Of a stretch of DNA of 64,000 bases, positions 12,801-23,800 are shown piece by piece. A program made the position numbers and the translations under genes. The stretch comes from Clitopilus passeckerianus (lineage: Eukaryota > Basidiomycota > Agaricomycetes > Agaricales > Entolomataceae). Under the pieces are notes generated by a model. It did no database searches. It saw nothing but the letters and a program-made list of their open reading frames with translations, and was not told where the DNA came from. The first letter of the stretch is position 1, and the number at the start of each line of letters is the position of its first letter. Location: NCBI GenBank assembly GCA_944990035.1, contig CALYLX010000075.1:156121-220120 (forward strand), read 5' to 3'.

Positions 12801-14822
12801 TCATCACCAACGCTCTCAACATCCAATGTCCCAATCTTGCCCATGTTTCACTTCAGACCTCGTTTTGAGCAGCTTACTAACCATTCTCTTCCCCCCGGGT
12901 GTTTTCCCCTAAGTTATCGACCAAGAAATACACCACTATCGCCCATTCGTATCTAACGCACCAAACCCGACCCGGGGATCAATTTCCGAGTCTGTATACC
13001 AGTATATCACGTTGCCGAAGGTCAAGAATAGGCCCAAAACATCGGTTGTAGCTACACGATCGTAAAGGTCCGCTCTCTTATCCTGGTGCTTCGGAATGAA
13101 ACCTGACCACTATTCATTTTGACTAGCTGTACGCCCCTGTCTGGAAGATTTGCGGCCAGCAGTAGTTGCTCGACGACGTCGTGAACAGTATGTCATACCC
13201 TTTCTCCCTGCCTTTCTGACAGCCATCACCAATTTAAAATCCTCCAGAATGGCAGGTGGTTAGCGCGAGTGTCAGCATCCTGCCAAATTTCCTCGACCTT
13301 TGCTTCGCTTCCTGGGGGGTATGCCCTCTTCTCAGTGCTATCTCGTTCTTCGTAACCTGATGCATCGCTGTCATTTTCAGGATTATGTGGTGCTTGAACC
13401 CGCCATCCAGGACTAGCGGGAACGGATATTCACGAATACGGCGACTCTGGCTGGAGTAGTTTCCGTAAGTTCTGTCCTCCATTCGCGCTTTTCGTACTTT
13501 TTCCGTTCGAAATCATGTCACGAACATTTCCGAGTCTTCTACGTATTCTTATCCTTTTTACAGATCAACGAGGAGGGTGCTTGCGATTTGATTCACATGA
13601 TCCCGGCCTCGTTCCCGAGCGTTTGGCGGCGGGAAAGATCATGAGTGACAACTCTGTATCGATGCACCGAGTGGTTCGTGATTCCCGCGTAATCTGGTAT
13701 TTACATCTCGAACTGACGCTATTTTAGGTCCACAGGCGTCGGGAACGTATGTTGACCAGATGACTCGATGTATGAATGCTGTGTGGTGCAGCGGGGAAGG
13801 CGAAAGAAGAGGAGGGTGGGATGAATGCACTGTGTCTCGTAAGTTCTCCTTTGCTTTTTTGTTCTTTTAGTGGGTAGTTGCTAATGCGTGATTCAGGTCT
13901 CGATCTCGACCCGTTTTCCCTGCGTATGAGGTCGCTAGTGGACTGAAACGCAATTCTCAACTTTCATATTCCGTTCAAGGCGAGATGCTGCCTATGCTAC
14001 CAATAGGCACCCCTCACTTCGACAAGGGCTTATCGCGGCTTGTCGTGCCTTGCTCTGGATCGCGGATGCTGACTACGTTATATAGAGGTTTGTCATTGTC
14101 TCAACGCTCGGTACATACGCTATAGAGGACTGCTACCTCGGTATGCTGGGCGTTGGCATGGGAGAAGTAACGCCTGGGTTCGTCGCCGCTTGAGATAAGA
14201 ATAAGGGCGAGTGTATTGAGCTTTCTCTTCTAGGCGTCAATTGAGGTTGGTTGATTGCTTATCTGCCCCAGACGATAGCTGATGGATAGTGCAGATTCTC
14301 TTCAGGCGTCAACCATGGCTGTGTCTCTGCAATAGAGGTCGGCGGTTTCTCTTTCGGAGTCTCAATCTACAGAGGTTCGTCTGTTGTTGGGCGTACTTTA
14401 TTTCACCATCTTGACGACTTTCTTAGGAACAGCTGGTTCACACGTTTAGGCCTTCCTCCCTTCAAGACTCGGTGACTTCAGATCGGAAACTCGTGCTCAA
14501 AAGAACTCTGATTGTCTCCAGTGTCAAACATTAGCTGCGCGTCACATATCCTTAACCCTGTCTAATTTCATCCGGTTCCCACATGTCTATGTCATATTTG
14601 ATACCTTTTCTGCCTTTGAGTTTCCGTCATACCTCCATGTACACATTTGCTTTGCCTTTCCGGTATAGCCACTTTGACATTAGCAGACGGGTTATGAGGA
14701 CACTCCTGCTGTGATATGATCACCTTGTCGTATGAAATCCAAATTTCCTTGTTCCTTGCTTCAATCCGGGCGTCAGAGTATAACGGGCGCTTCCCGCCAA
14801 CCTGGCAGGTGGCTGACAAGGA
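9841..14822. other. 5 kb region without an identifiable gene
   Basis: The first ~150 bp match the 3' flank of the other NLR-like genes. No long frame or recognisable domain follows. From about 12.4 to 14.5 kb there are many short open stretches separated by intron-like signals (GTAAGTTCT, CTAG, TTCAG) and pyrimidine-rich tracts. This could be a heavily interrupted or decayed gene. I could not assemble a protein and see no transposon terminal structure. Confidence 0.4.
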
Positions 14823-14862
14823 TCATATGACAGTCAATGTCGCTTCTGGCGCTCATCGATAA
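14823..14862 (+). promoter_or_regulatory. Upstream block shared with copy 1
   Basis: TCATATGAC at 14823-14831 and CTGGCGCTCATCGATAA at 14846-14862 repeat the arrangement at 429-473, about 65-105 bp before the ATG at 14928. Whether it is a functional promoter or only shared ancestry cannot be told from sequence. Confidence 0.4.
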
Positions 14863-14927
14863 TTCGAGCATTTTGCTTTCGCTCCATCTATTTAGAATAC
14901 ACAAGCCAACCGTAAAGTGGTTCCACC

Positions 14928-17209
14928 ATGCTTCCAGCCATCAATTCATTATTCAACCGGCAACCTAAATCACAATGGGATGGTAAAGCGCCTGGTTCAC
15001 ATTCGAGTACCAAACCGTGGTCGAAAAATAAGAAGGGCTACTCACACTGTTCACAGATGTCGCCGCGACAATCGGATCCAACACAATCTCCGCAGGAAAC
15101 GATGTCCAAATGACCATCAGCAACGTTACGCACATCTACCATGCTCCCCAAGGAGCGAGTTTCTCGGATGATTCAGCCCAGTGAGTTACCAAAGTTGATG
15201 TTTTCGGAGCACTTCTCAACGGAGTCAGGCCCAAAACAAGGGATATGCCCAACCTCCGTCCCTCCCGTCCCGTTCACATGCTCGAGCGTGATACCTACCG
15301 TGAATGCATCGTCAAGGCTCTCCTCAACTCTCCGGACACTAGAGTCGCGATTCTTGGAATGGGCGGTATCGGGAAGACTACACTCGCTGCTAGCGTCATG
15401 TGGGATCCGCAGATTCTCAAGGCTTATCCCAAGCAATATTTCCTGTCTTTTGAGGGTCTTTCCACTCCTGAACTCGCCTATGGTTCCCTGGCCAACACAT
15501 TTGAGATTCCACAAGATGATAGGAAATCCCATACACGAGTCATGTTTTGCATTATGCAATATCTGGCTCAGGCGCAGACACTTCTGTGTATCGATAACTT
15601 TGAGACTTTTTGGGAAGCACCTGCAAATCGACGGGCAGCGGACGAGCTTCTCAATCAGCTGTCTTCGCAGAGCACCCTTGCACTTATCGTCACCCTTCGA
15701 GGCTCTCAGGAGCCTGGAAATATTGACTGGCTGCGAATCGGTCCCCTTCGGCCACTAACACAGGCAGCTTCGAATGATCTCGTTCAAAAGATTACTCGAG
15801 GTACGGCAGTCGATGGGGAGGAAGAATATCTTTCAAGTCTCCTCAATGCTGTCGCCGGAGTTCCTTTGGCGGTAACGCTGATCGGGAACCTTCTCAGAGA
15901 TTCAGAGGACTCAGAGACTCCGCGCTCGCTCTGGCACCGATGGACAAAGGAGAGTACGCAAGCAATTGGTATGGATGTCCCAGACCGTCAATATCAGCTC
16001 GACGTGTCACTTAGACTGTCCGTGTATGGGCCACGGATGAGCGACGACTCCAGAGCCATCTTGGCAGCAATTGCTGTGCTTCCTGCTGGGCTCTCCTCGG
16101 AAGAGAGTTGGTTGGACAAATATCAAGGCCTACTTTTACCTGGCGTCAACATACGGAATTGCCTCAGAGCATTGAGTAATACAGCACTCTGCTCATTCGA
16201 TAAATCGACCTCCCCCCCTCGACACCAACTCCTTTCTCCAGTACGACAGTTCTGCCTACAGCATTTACCACTCGACCATCTGGCCATTCAAAAGCTGATC
16301 GATCTGTACATATCCAGACTGGGTGTATATACCGAGTTCGATTCACGGTCTAAATACACCTGGTTCATCAACGAGCTCACCAACACCACTGCTATCCTCA
16401 ACTTCGCATTTTCCCACCCCTACATCGCCGACTCTCTTGCATATGCTTGCAGCACTTACACCCGATGGATGGATTATCTTGGGTCTCCAACAACAGATAT
16501 CATTCGTAAAGCCACCAACGCACAGCCCGAGGGTTCCAAGGCGAAAGCAAAATGTCTTCAGTCGCATGCTTACGTTCTGAGGCGTCAAGGTCAGAATGAA
16601 GAAGCCATAAACCTATTACAGGTGGCATTGGCCATTCACAGGGATGTCGGGGACCCGGTGGAGGAGGCTTGGGACTTGGGGGAGCTTGGTGACATTTATA
16701 GGGCGCTTGGACGGCTTGACGACGCCGAGGGAGCTCTCAATACTGGTGTGAAGCTCTACCAAGAACAAGAACACCGACAGGGTGAAGCAAACTGTCGACA
16801 ATCCCTGGCCGACCTTTATGATGACATGGAAAAACTCTCTGAGGCTGAAAGTTTTGCGAAGCAAGCAATTGAGCTTTATCGCTCGATAGGTGATCGACTG
16901 GGAGAAGCAAATGCCCTCAACACGCTAGGATGGGTGCACAGGAAGCAGGGGCAGTTGGAGCTGGTTATAGAGACCTTGGGCAACTCCAAGCGGATCAGTA
17001 CAGAGCTCAACTACCCCTATGGTCAGGCTACAGCAATGCGCTATCTTGGCCTGGCTCATGAGGATGCCGAAGATCTCGATCAAGCTATTTCTTGTCTTCA
17101 AGAAGCTATTACGCTTTCTGAAAAGGCTTCATCTCCGAGTGCTACACAGAACGCCAGAAATGACCTCTCCAGGGTTCTCTCCAAGTTAGAGTCTGAACGC
17201 AGACAGTGA
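14928..17209 (+). CDS. NB-ARC / TPR NLR-like protein (copy 3)
   Basis: Three exons fit in phase: 14928-14982, 15036-15180, 15229-17209, giving 726 residues. The introns are 53 and 48 nt with GT...AG ends. The short N-terminus contains a polar, Asn/Ser/Thr-rich segment (TISAGNDVQMTISNVTHIYH) in place of the helical domain of the 7024 copy. The NB-ARC has its P-loop GMGGIGKTTLA at ~110-120 (Lys ~116), kinase-2 TLLCIDNFETFW with Asp ~189, and AVAGVPLAVTLIG further on. LLSPVRQFC follows, then about five TPR-like repeats (AEGALNTGVKLYQEQEH, AISCLQEAITLSEKASS) to the C-terminus. Family knowledge suggests a nucleotide-switched sensor whose TPR part binds ligand; the ligand is unknown. It is downstream of, and co-oriented with, the other two intact copies. 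Confidence 0.85.
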
Positions 17210-18455
17210 TAACACATCATGTATGTAACATCTTCAATGGATTGTAACTGCCCTGGTTTACGAGTCACGCAGGTATAGTTCGTCCAAAGCCCAGATATAC
17301 ATACTGTTGACGTGCCCAGTAACGGATACCTTGGGTATTACAGTTCACGTACATATAGTAGTACCAACTCCATCAAGAAACAAACCTTTGACCTCATTCC
17401 ATGCCAGCTGCAACCTCGAACTCCTGAACATCTGGCAGTGTTTCGTACCCAGCTGGTTCCTGTAGGTGTGTATTCTACGGGTTCGTCATATTCTTCGCAG
17501 TGAGTATCATTTTCGGGCGCTGACGCCTTGTTGTGCTCGCAGGCCCTATAATGCAAGAAGGCGAAATTCGGTCACTTGAAACGGGCGGAGCCTGCGCACT
17601 TGGGAGCATGGACGTCGTATTTTCTCGAAATTTGTGATTTCCGTCGCGCTATCATCCTCCAGATGTTTCTAACAGTCCACTGACAATTTAGTTTTTGGTG
17701 TCAACCGAAGACATCTGCAACCTTCAACTGGATCTCGTGCCACGTGCATTGATCTCACCTGCTTAGCACACTGCGACAAAAGATCGGTCGGATCCAGGTT
17801 TGTCGTTTCCCAACGGCTCTCTTTGTTGGAAGTAGGGCTAGTTTCCTCGAGGCGTTGCTCGTTGCTCGGAGGAGCAGAGCGAATACCGTATCTCGACCCC
17901 TGACCTATGCTGGGCCAGACGTAGGTCAGAAAGGAAGTTCCGCTGTATGGGCGATAAATTCTGGGCTCCCATTTCCTACATTATAAGATAGCTGACGTGC
18001 ATCTTTTCCCCAGATATAGCGAACCTCTGGGTATATGGGAGCTTTCAGGCATATCATCCAATTGTACTCCCCAATAGGCTACCTAATCTGTTAGATATGG
18101 CTTCGCTACAGAATACATTCAATCTCTCTTCCGACCCTTGAGATCTGGAGCAGTTACTGGACGTTTAAGTGCTTGCCAATAGTTTCACGATAGCGCTTCC
18201 TAGGTAGGGATTAATCACAAAAGACTTGCGGCTCCGCCGTCGTCAATCTCTCACTTAGAATTATTATGCTTATTGTCACGATGCTCTATTAGGCTTCTTG
18301 TCAAGATAGAGGTTTGAGGTGCCCGGCAGAGTGTTATGCTGTGTTTCTTAAACACTACAAATATAGTTCGTTAATGTCCAAAGGATGGTTTCGGTGCAAA
18401 CATACTTCTATGGTCTGTACTATGCGCCAATCTCTGATCAAAGAACCTGATTCAT
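17210..18455. other. Decayed spacer between NLR-like copy 3 and a relic
   Basis: The first ~200 bp are the 3' flank common to the family. The rest holds no gene I can support. The NB-ARC half of the following relic would be expected near 17.5-18.4 kb but is not recognisable, so it has been deleted or has decayed. Confidence 0.5.
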
Positions 18456-19544
18456 TTGGCTGTACTTCCAAGCGGGCCGTCGTCGTCAGAAAGCTGGATG
18501 GATGAATTTCAAGCCCTGCTACCATCCTCAAATAACCTGCCAGCTTCTATTAGATCGCTTCGCAATGCCACAATGTGTTTACTTGATAAATCGTGCTCCC
18601 CACTTCGAAACCAACTCATTTCCACAGTGCGACAGTTCTGCATCCAGAATCTATCAATGGATAGACCCGTCACTCGCCAGCTTATCGACCTCTATATCAC
18701 CCGGCTATATCAGCCCCCAGATTACGCATCTACCTTTCAACATTCATGGTTCGTCGATGAGCTCACCAACATCACTGCTTTACTCAACTTGGCGTTTTCA
18801 AGTTCCCTCCCCTACACAACTAATACCCTCCTATATGCCTGCGCCAACTACATGGGGTGGATGTATTATTTCATTCAGAAAGTCATTCATGCTCTGTCCG
18901 AACCTTCGGAGGTCAGAGCTAGATGTCTTCACTAATTTGCTGATGTATTGGGACGTCAAGGACGGAATGAGGGAGCAGTGAATCTTTTGCAGGAGGCTTT
19001 GTTAGCTCATAGAGAATTCGGAGACACAACCCAGGAGGCCCGGGATTTATTCCTGCCTGGAGCAGTGTATATCACCCCAGATCGGCCTGATGAAGCCCAC
19101 AGAGAAGCGCACTGCCTTTCGCATTTGGCTATCATCAATTAGAACAGTCTTTCCAAAACCCAAAGCTAGGCAGAGATGGAGGTTGAACTTTATCTCTCCA
19201 CTAAGGATCCTCTTGGTGAAGCAAAGGTTCTCAATATACTGGCATGGAGGTACGGAGTGCAGAGGAAGCTCGGGCTGGCGTTAGACACTGCCGAGCACGC
19301 CTACAGAATTAGCACGAAAATTAATAAGTACGTTAATGGTCGGGCTATTATTGCAGTCCGCCGTCTTGGCCTAGCCCACGCAGATAACGGCAGTCTCGAT
19401 CAGGCTGTTTCCTGCCTTCGAGAAGCCGTCCAGCTTTTTGAGCAAGCGTCAAGTCCTCGTAACGTACAGCTTGCGAGAGATGACCTCTCAAGGGTCATGT
19501 CAAATCTTGCTGGAATTGAGCACCGAGACGAAAGCACTAGTTAA
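18456..19544 (+). pseudogene. NB-ARC/TPR relic, N-terminal half missing
   Basis: Homology to the intact copies begins in the winged-helix region (AVLPSGPSSSESWMDEFQAL) and runs through STVRQFC, LTNITALLNLAFS and the TPR repeats to the C-terminus (LARDDLSRVMSNLAG). The frame is broken by stop codons at about 18935 and 19140, and the section between the second and third TPR-like units is shortened. No P-loop remains. The tail from 19176 is a clean open frame of 122 residues, so decay is uneven. It is a 5'-truncated duplicate rather than a working gene. Confidence 0.85.
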
Positions 19545-19793
19545 TTTCAAGCCGTGGTGAAGATGTAAACACTCGCACGGATAACGGTATACAGCTGCAC
19601 GTTGGGCGGAAATCGACAATCCGTAGCTGCAGCACTAGTACGTGTACTTACGTTCTAACTCACTCCAGATGTTCAATAGTGAGAACAATTGAAAAGTCAT
19701 CATTGGGAGTAAGAATGTTATACATGATCAAATTGTACAAAAGTGAACTCGTAATAGGCCTTTGCGTCCAACCCAGGTCCGATTTGCCGGGTT

Positions 19794-20903
19794 CTAGGAA
19801 GAGACGGCGGCGGTCTCAGACAAGACAGGTGCCTGCTCATTAACCTTGGTAGAGGGCGCAACTGCAGGCTTGGAGAAAGGCTCCTCGTTGATTCCCTTCT
19901 CGATCTTGTTGACCGTCTTGCTGAAAGTCATTACGGTAAGTCCTTTAGCTGCGCGAACGCGCGACTCCCACCCTTCGGGAAGCCGTTCTTCAAGTAAAAA
20001 AGCCCGGAGGTCATCAACACGGCCACCAAAGGCGGTCAGAAGAGCTGCCGAGCTTTTTTTGAGAAGACAAGAAAATCAGGTTTTGTCGAAGAGGGAGAGC
20101 AGTGGTGAAACTGAACCCACTTTGAACTTCCGAACATGGCGTGGAACTTATCGAGGGAGAATTCAGGATTCTCTGCGCGGGCTTCGGCTCTCCTCTTCGA
20201 AGACATTTTTGATAGGTCGGGGATGGTGAGAACAGGATTGCCGTCCTGGTCCTTGGCGGTGGCGGATTCCAATAGTTCCTCGACGTAGGGGACGTGAATG
20301 ATAGATTGATCAGGTTGGAAGTGGAGGTCACGGCCTACAAAAGAGGCGAACAAGATGTCAGAATAAAAAATCGGGCACCGGGCACTTGGATAATGACAAC
20401 AAGCACTCACGGAGTAGGGAAGCATCGTGTTCTATCCCGTTGTGTACATCCAGTTCAGACAAGTCGAATGTATCGGTCTTGTATTTCTTCTTCAACGTGT
20501 TGGCCGCGAAAGTGGGGAGTAAGAGGCTGAAAGAGGGAGAGAAATTGTAGGTGGTGCGGAGTTTCTCGGGAAGCTCAGCGAACGTGATACCCTTGCCATC
20601 TCGTGCAAGAATACCTGTATCAAGAGGTTACAAGTGAGCAAAATGGTAAAAATTCTTCCAGAATAGAGACGGGTATAACTAACCATGATTCGCCAGAGCA
20701 TTCAACGCTGGGCATGAGCATCTGCTATCTCCCTCCTTGGTAGGAATGAACTCGGGCCATTTCCCTTCGAATCCAGGGTGTCCTTCAGGCGTGACTTTAC
20801 CCTCGGGTCGTTTCGAAGAAACGGTGTTGACCAGCGTCAGCCCAATGTCATATGTGAAGATACTGAGATAGCTGATAATCTGAGAAGGGGTGATCGTAAA
20901 CAT
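19794..20903 (-). CDS. Short-type heme-thiolate peroxidase (chloroperoxidase / unspecific peroxygenase family)
   Basis: Four exons on the minus strand: 20903-20684, 20614-20411, 20334-20121, 20052-19794. They are joined by 67-76 nt introns in consistent phase and give 298 residues. The family's proximal heme-ligand motif appears as SRCSCPALNALANHG with Cys64, and the acid-base/metal motif as HNGIEHDASL (Glu135-His136-Asp137). The pre-motif segment EGHPGFEGKWPEFIPTKEGDS and the tail LTAFGGRVDDLRAFLLEERL also match the family layout. The residue before the ligand Cys is Ser, not the usual Pro (SCP rather than PCP). The hydrophobic N-terminus (FTITPSQIISYLSIFTYDIG) could be a signal anchor. Expected chemistry is H2O2-dependent halogenation or oxygen transfer to small organics. 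Both sides are flanked by NLR relics; it has no link to a biosynthetic cluster here. Confidence 0.88.
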
Positions 20904-21279
20904 GATGGTAGTTGGACTAGAAGAAGGGTCGAGAGAGGGCAAAATATTCAAACACGATCCCCTGGCACCCGGTAGACCTTTCATAGTTTATGGCCTTAAG
21001 GTGCTGCCGAGAAACGTAGTGAACATTGGCAAGTGACATATCACATTCTGAATGTCATTGTCAACATTTGGGATCAAGGAAGGAGCTCATATCCGAATAG
21101 AAGCTTAGATAAAAACCAGCATCTATCCTCTTCAACCCAGAGTCGTCTGGGAAGGGGATAATAAGACGGTGGGTATGTCAGATTGCCTGAAGAGCGGTAG
21201 GATACCGGGCGAATATTGACGACACTTCAACTTCAACAACAGAAAGATTCTATACTGCTTCTCGATCGCAGACGTCAAT

Positions 21280-21830
21280 CAGAAAGTCATTCATGCCCCT
21301 TCCAAGCTGTCTTCAGCCATTTGCTGATGTCTTGAGACGTATTCAAAATCACGAAAGCTGTACCAACAACACCCCACCGAGAAACGCACTGGCACTGCCT
21401 TCCACATTTGGCTATGCATCAAAAGGAACAGCCGCGCCGAAGCCCGAAGATAGGCAAAGATGGCGGTCCAGGTTTACGGTAGCGCTCAGTTAACAACACG
21501 GTTGGCGAAGTGAGGCAATGGCAGACTTGGACGTGCGCAATGCAAGAAGATCTAGAAGCTCGGCCTGGCAATAGGGCCTGCCGAGCACACCTACGGAATT
21601 GGCACGGAAGTGAAGTATGTACGGCAAATGTAGCCTATGCAGACAAGGATAGTCTTGATCACTGGTAGGCTTCTAAAGGGCAAGGCAAGAAACGGCCGTC
21701 CAGATTTTCGAGCACGCGTCAAGTTCGAGCAATGTTACTGTACAGCGGGCGGGAGAGGACGTGTTGGGTGTCGAGATTTTAAATTATGTAGGAGTGAGGT
21801 TCGTTGTATATCTGATAGAAAACCGTTGTA
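21280..21830 (+). pseudogene. Second, heavily decayed copy of the NB-ARC/TPR relic tail
   Basis: This stretch repeats, with many indels and stops, the 3' part of the relic at 18885-19490. Both contain CAGAAAGTCATTCATGC near their left end, a CTCGG-CTGGC...GCCGAGCAC segment (around 21580 and 19270) and a closing piece TTTTGAGCAAGCGTCAAG / TTTTCGAGCACGCGTCAAG (around 19435 and 21700). No open frame of useful length remains. It shows that part of the 18.4-19.5 kb relic was duplicated to the other side of the peroxidase gene. Confidence 0.65.
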
Positions 21831-22379
21831 ACTCGACTTGTGCGAGGTTGGGTTGGGTTGTGTGATGTAGAGAAAGGTTGGGAGAAGGTAACTCAAAGCC
21901 TCTAGAACGACGAGAGTGTTCCCGACGATTAGTGCAGGATCATGGATGGCGATGCGTTTCTGAACCATACCGCAGGTTCGTCCATTTCCCGACTTGAGGT
22001 CATGGATGGGGAATATAACGTTCTCAGTAGGCTTCTAGGCGTGCTTCAAAGGTCCTCTTAGCCCAATATAACGAGAATTAGCCCCACTTATGGCAATGGC
22101 TGGTCCGTTTCTGGTCTGCGACGTCATTGACCAGGTTTACTTTTCTCGTTGGAGTGGACGGACGTGTTGGGATTTGAGAGATGACGTAGAGGCGAAGGAA
22201 CAGTTGAGGCTGGTTTTCTGATGTATGTTCTTCTTTTTCTTTCTGCTCCTCCGAGGATGCTTCAACGCATCATACGCCCCTGTCGCTCCCACCTCTTTTC
22301 GCCGTCCCCGCCCTGGGTTTCCGATTACTGACTGACTTGCCCTCAGCCTGGTAGATATGATGGACTGGCTGCTCCATAA

Positions 22380-23800
22380 TTGACCGATTGTTGAAATATC
22401 CTGCCTCCTTGAGTTTCTACAACATCGACTGTTCCCACGTTCAACTCGAATCTTCGCGCTCAATACATGCCATACCCCACGAAGGCGCCGGAGCTGGACG
22501 AAAATTTCGTTGGGGTCGAAAAAAAGTTCTTACTCCTCGTCTATTCTAGACGATAGCTGATGTTCTCTACTTCAGATTTCTTCCTTTGCCTCCCATGGTC
22601 TGGGCGCGTCGGACGGGCGCTGGCTAGGCGTTCCCCTGTCAAAGTGATCCTGAAGGACGGGAGCACTGCGATATGCGATGCATGTGAATGAGGAACCGTG
22701 AGTCGACACGTCTCTTTCTATTGTTCCTTTCCTCGGGTCGTTTCTTGCTCGTTGTGTGGTTCTGGAGATAGCTGATTGGGAGTATTTCAGGATCTTTCGT
22801 ACAATTGGTCGAAAGTTGGAATCTCCCGCCGGCTCTAGCCTCGTCGAGGTGCTGCAACATCGACTGTTACCAAGTGCAGATCCAGTATTCGCGCTCAGCT
22901 CATGCCATCCGACCTGACACCAAGGCACTCCCCTCACAAACGCGCCCGGGTTCGTCGTTTTCTTTCTGTTTTTGACTATTCTCGAAGATAGCTAATGTTC
23001 GCTGCTTCAGGTTTCTTCCTGTACCTGCCATGGTCCGGCTACCCAAAACAATGTGGCTCCTGACCTCGTGGACCGGATACTGCCTGTGCGTTCTGCTGCT
23101 GAAGAGGTTAGGGAGGATGGGAGTACTCTCGGTATGCATGTGAACATTTGAACCCGTAAGTCAACCATCATTCGTTTCCGACCTTTCACCCCCTGCCGTT
23201 CCAAAGTTACCATGTACCCCAATACCTACCTCACTCGTGCCTTCCCTTTTTCGTCCATCCACGTGAGTTTTCTCTCTCTACCTTCATCCAACTCTTTGCT
23301 ATATCATTCCACCTTCGCTTCCTCCTCCTACCGTCTCTCTCTTCGACTCCGAGAACCGAGCTGATAGAAAGACCGTTCCTAGATTCTTCAAGTTTATCTC
23401 TTGTCTTTGCGCAAGGTGTCCGCCAGTGCGAGGCTCGTGTGTGACGTCTCCATGACGCCTGGTCACCGACCACTGGCACCTAGCCCGAAGCATGAAAAGC
23501 GTCATGGAACTCCCTTAACAAACGCGTAAGAGCCGGATGAAGGTTTCCCTTGGGTCAAAAAAAATTCGTCGGTTTCTTCCTCCTCGTCTAATCTCAACAA
23601 TAGCTTATGCGGGGTACCCTGATGACGAGGGAGCACCTGACCTCGTGGGTTGGACAATGCTTGGGCGTTCGGCTTCTGATGAGGGTCTGATGGACGGGGG
23701 TACTGCGATATGCGATGCACGTGAACGAGGACCGGTCAGTCAATACAGCTCTCGCTATCGTTCATTTCCGACCTTTCACCCCTTCCCATCCAACATTACC
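22380..23800. repeat. Degenerate tandem repeats, unit roughly 450-550 bp
   Basis: Related blocks recur. CAACATCGACTGTT occurs at about 22420 and 22857, each followed by TTCGCGCTCA. GGGAGCACTGCGATATGCGATGCATGTGAA-type blocks occur near 22660, 23115 and 23695. CTGACCTCGTGG occurs near 23058 and 23638. GATAGCT(G/A)ATG...TTCAG blocks occur near 22550 and 22990. The units are only partly conserved and carry no continuous reading frame. They could be relics of a short multi-exon gene or a low-copy satellite. The flanks (21830-22380 and 23800-24540) hold nothing I recognise. Confidence 0.45.

Noticed and set aside
22380..23800. CRISPR-like or regular satellite array
   Set aside because: Units are long, diverged and irregular, and the organism is eukaryotic.
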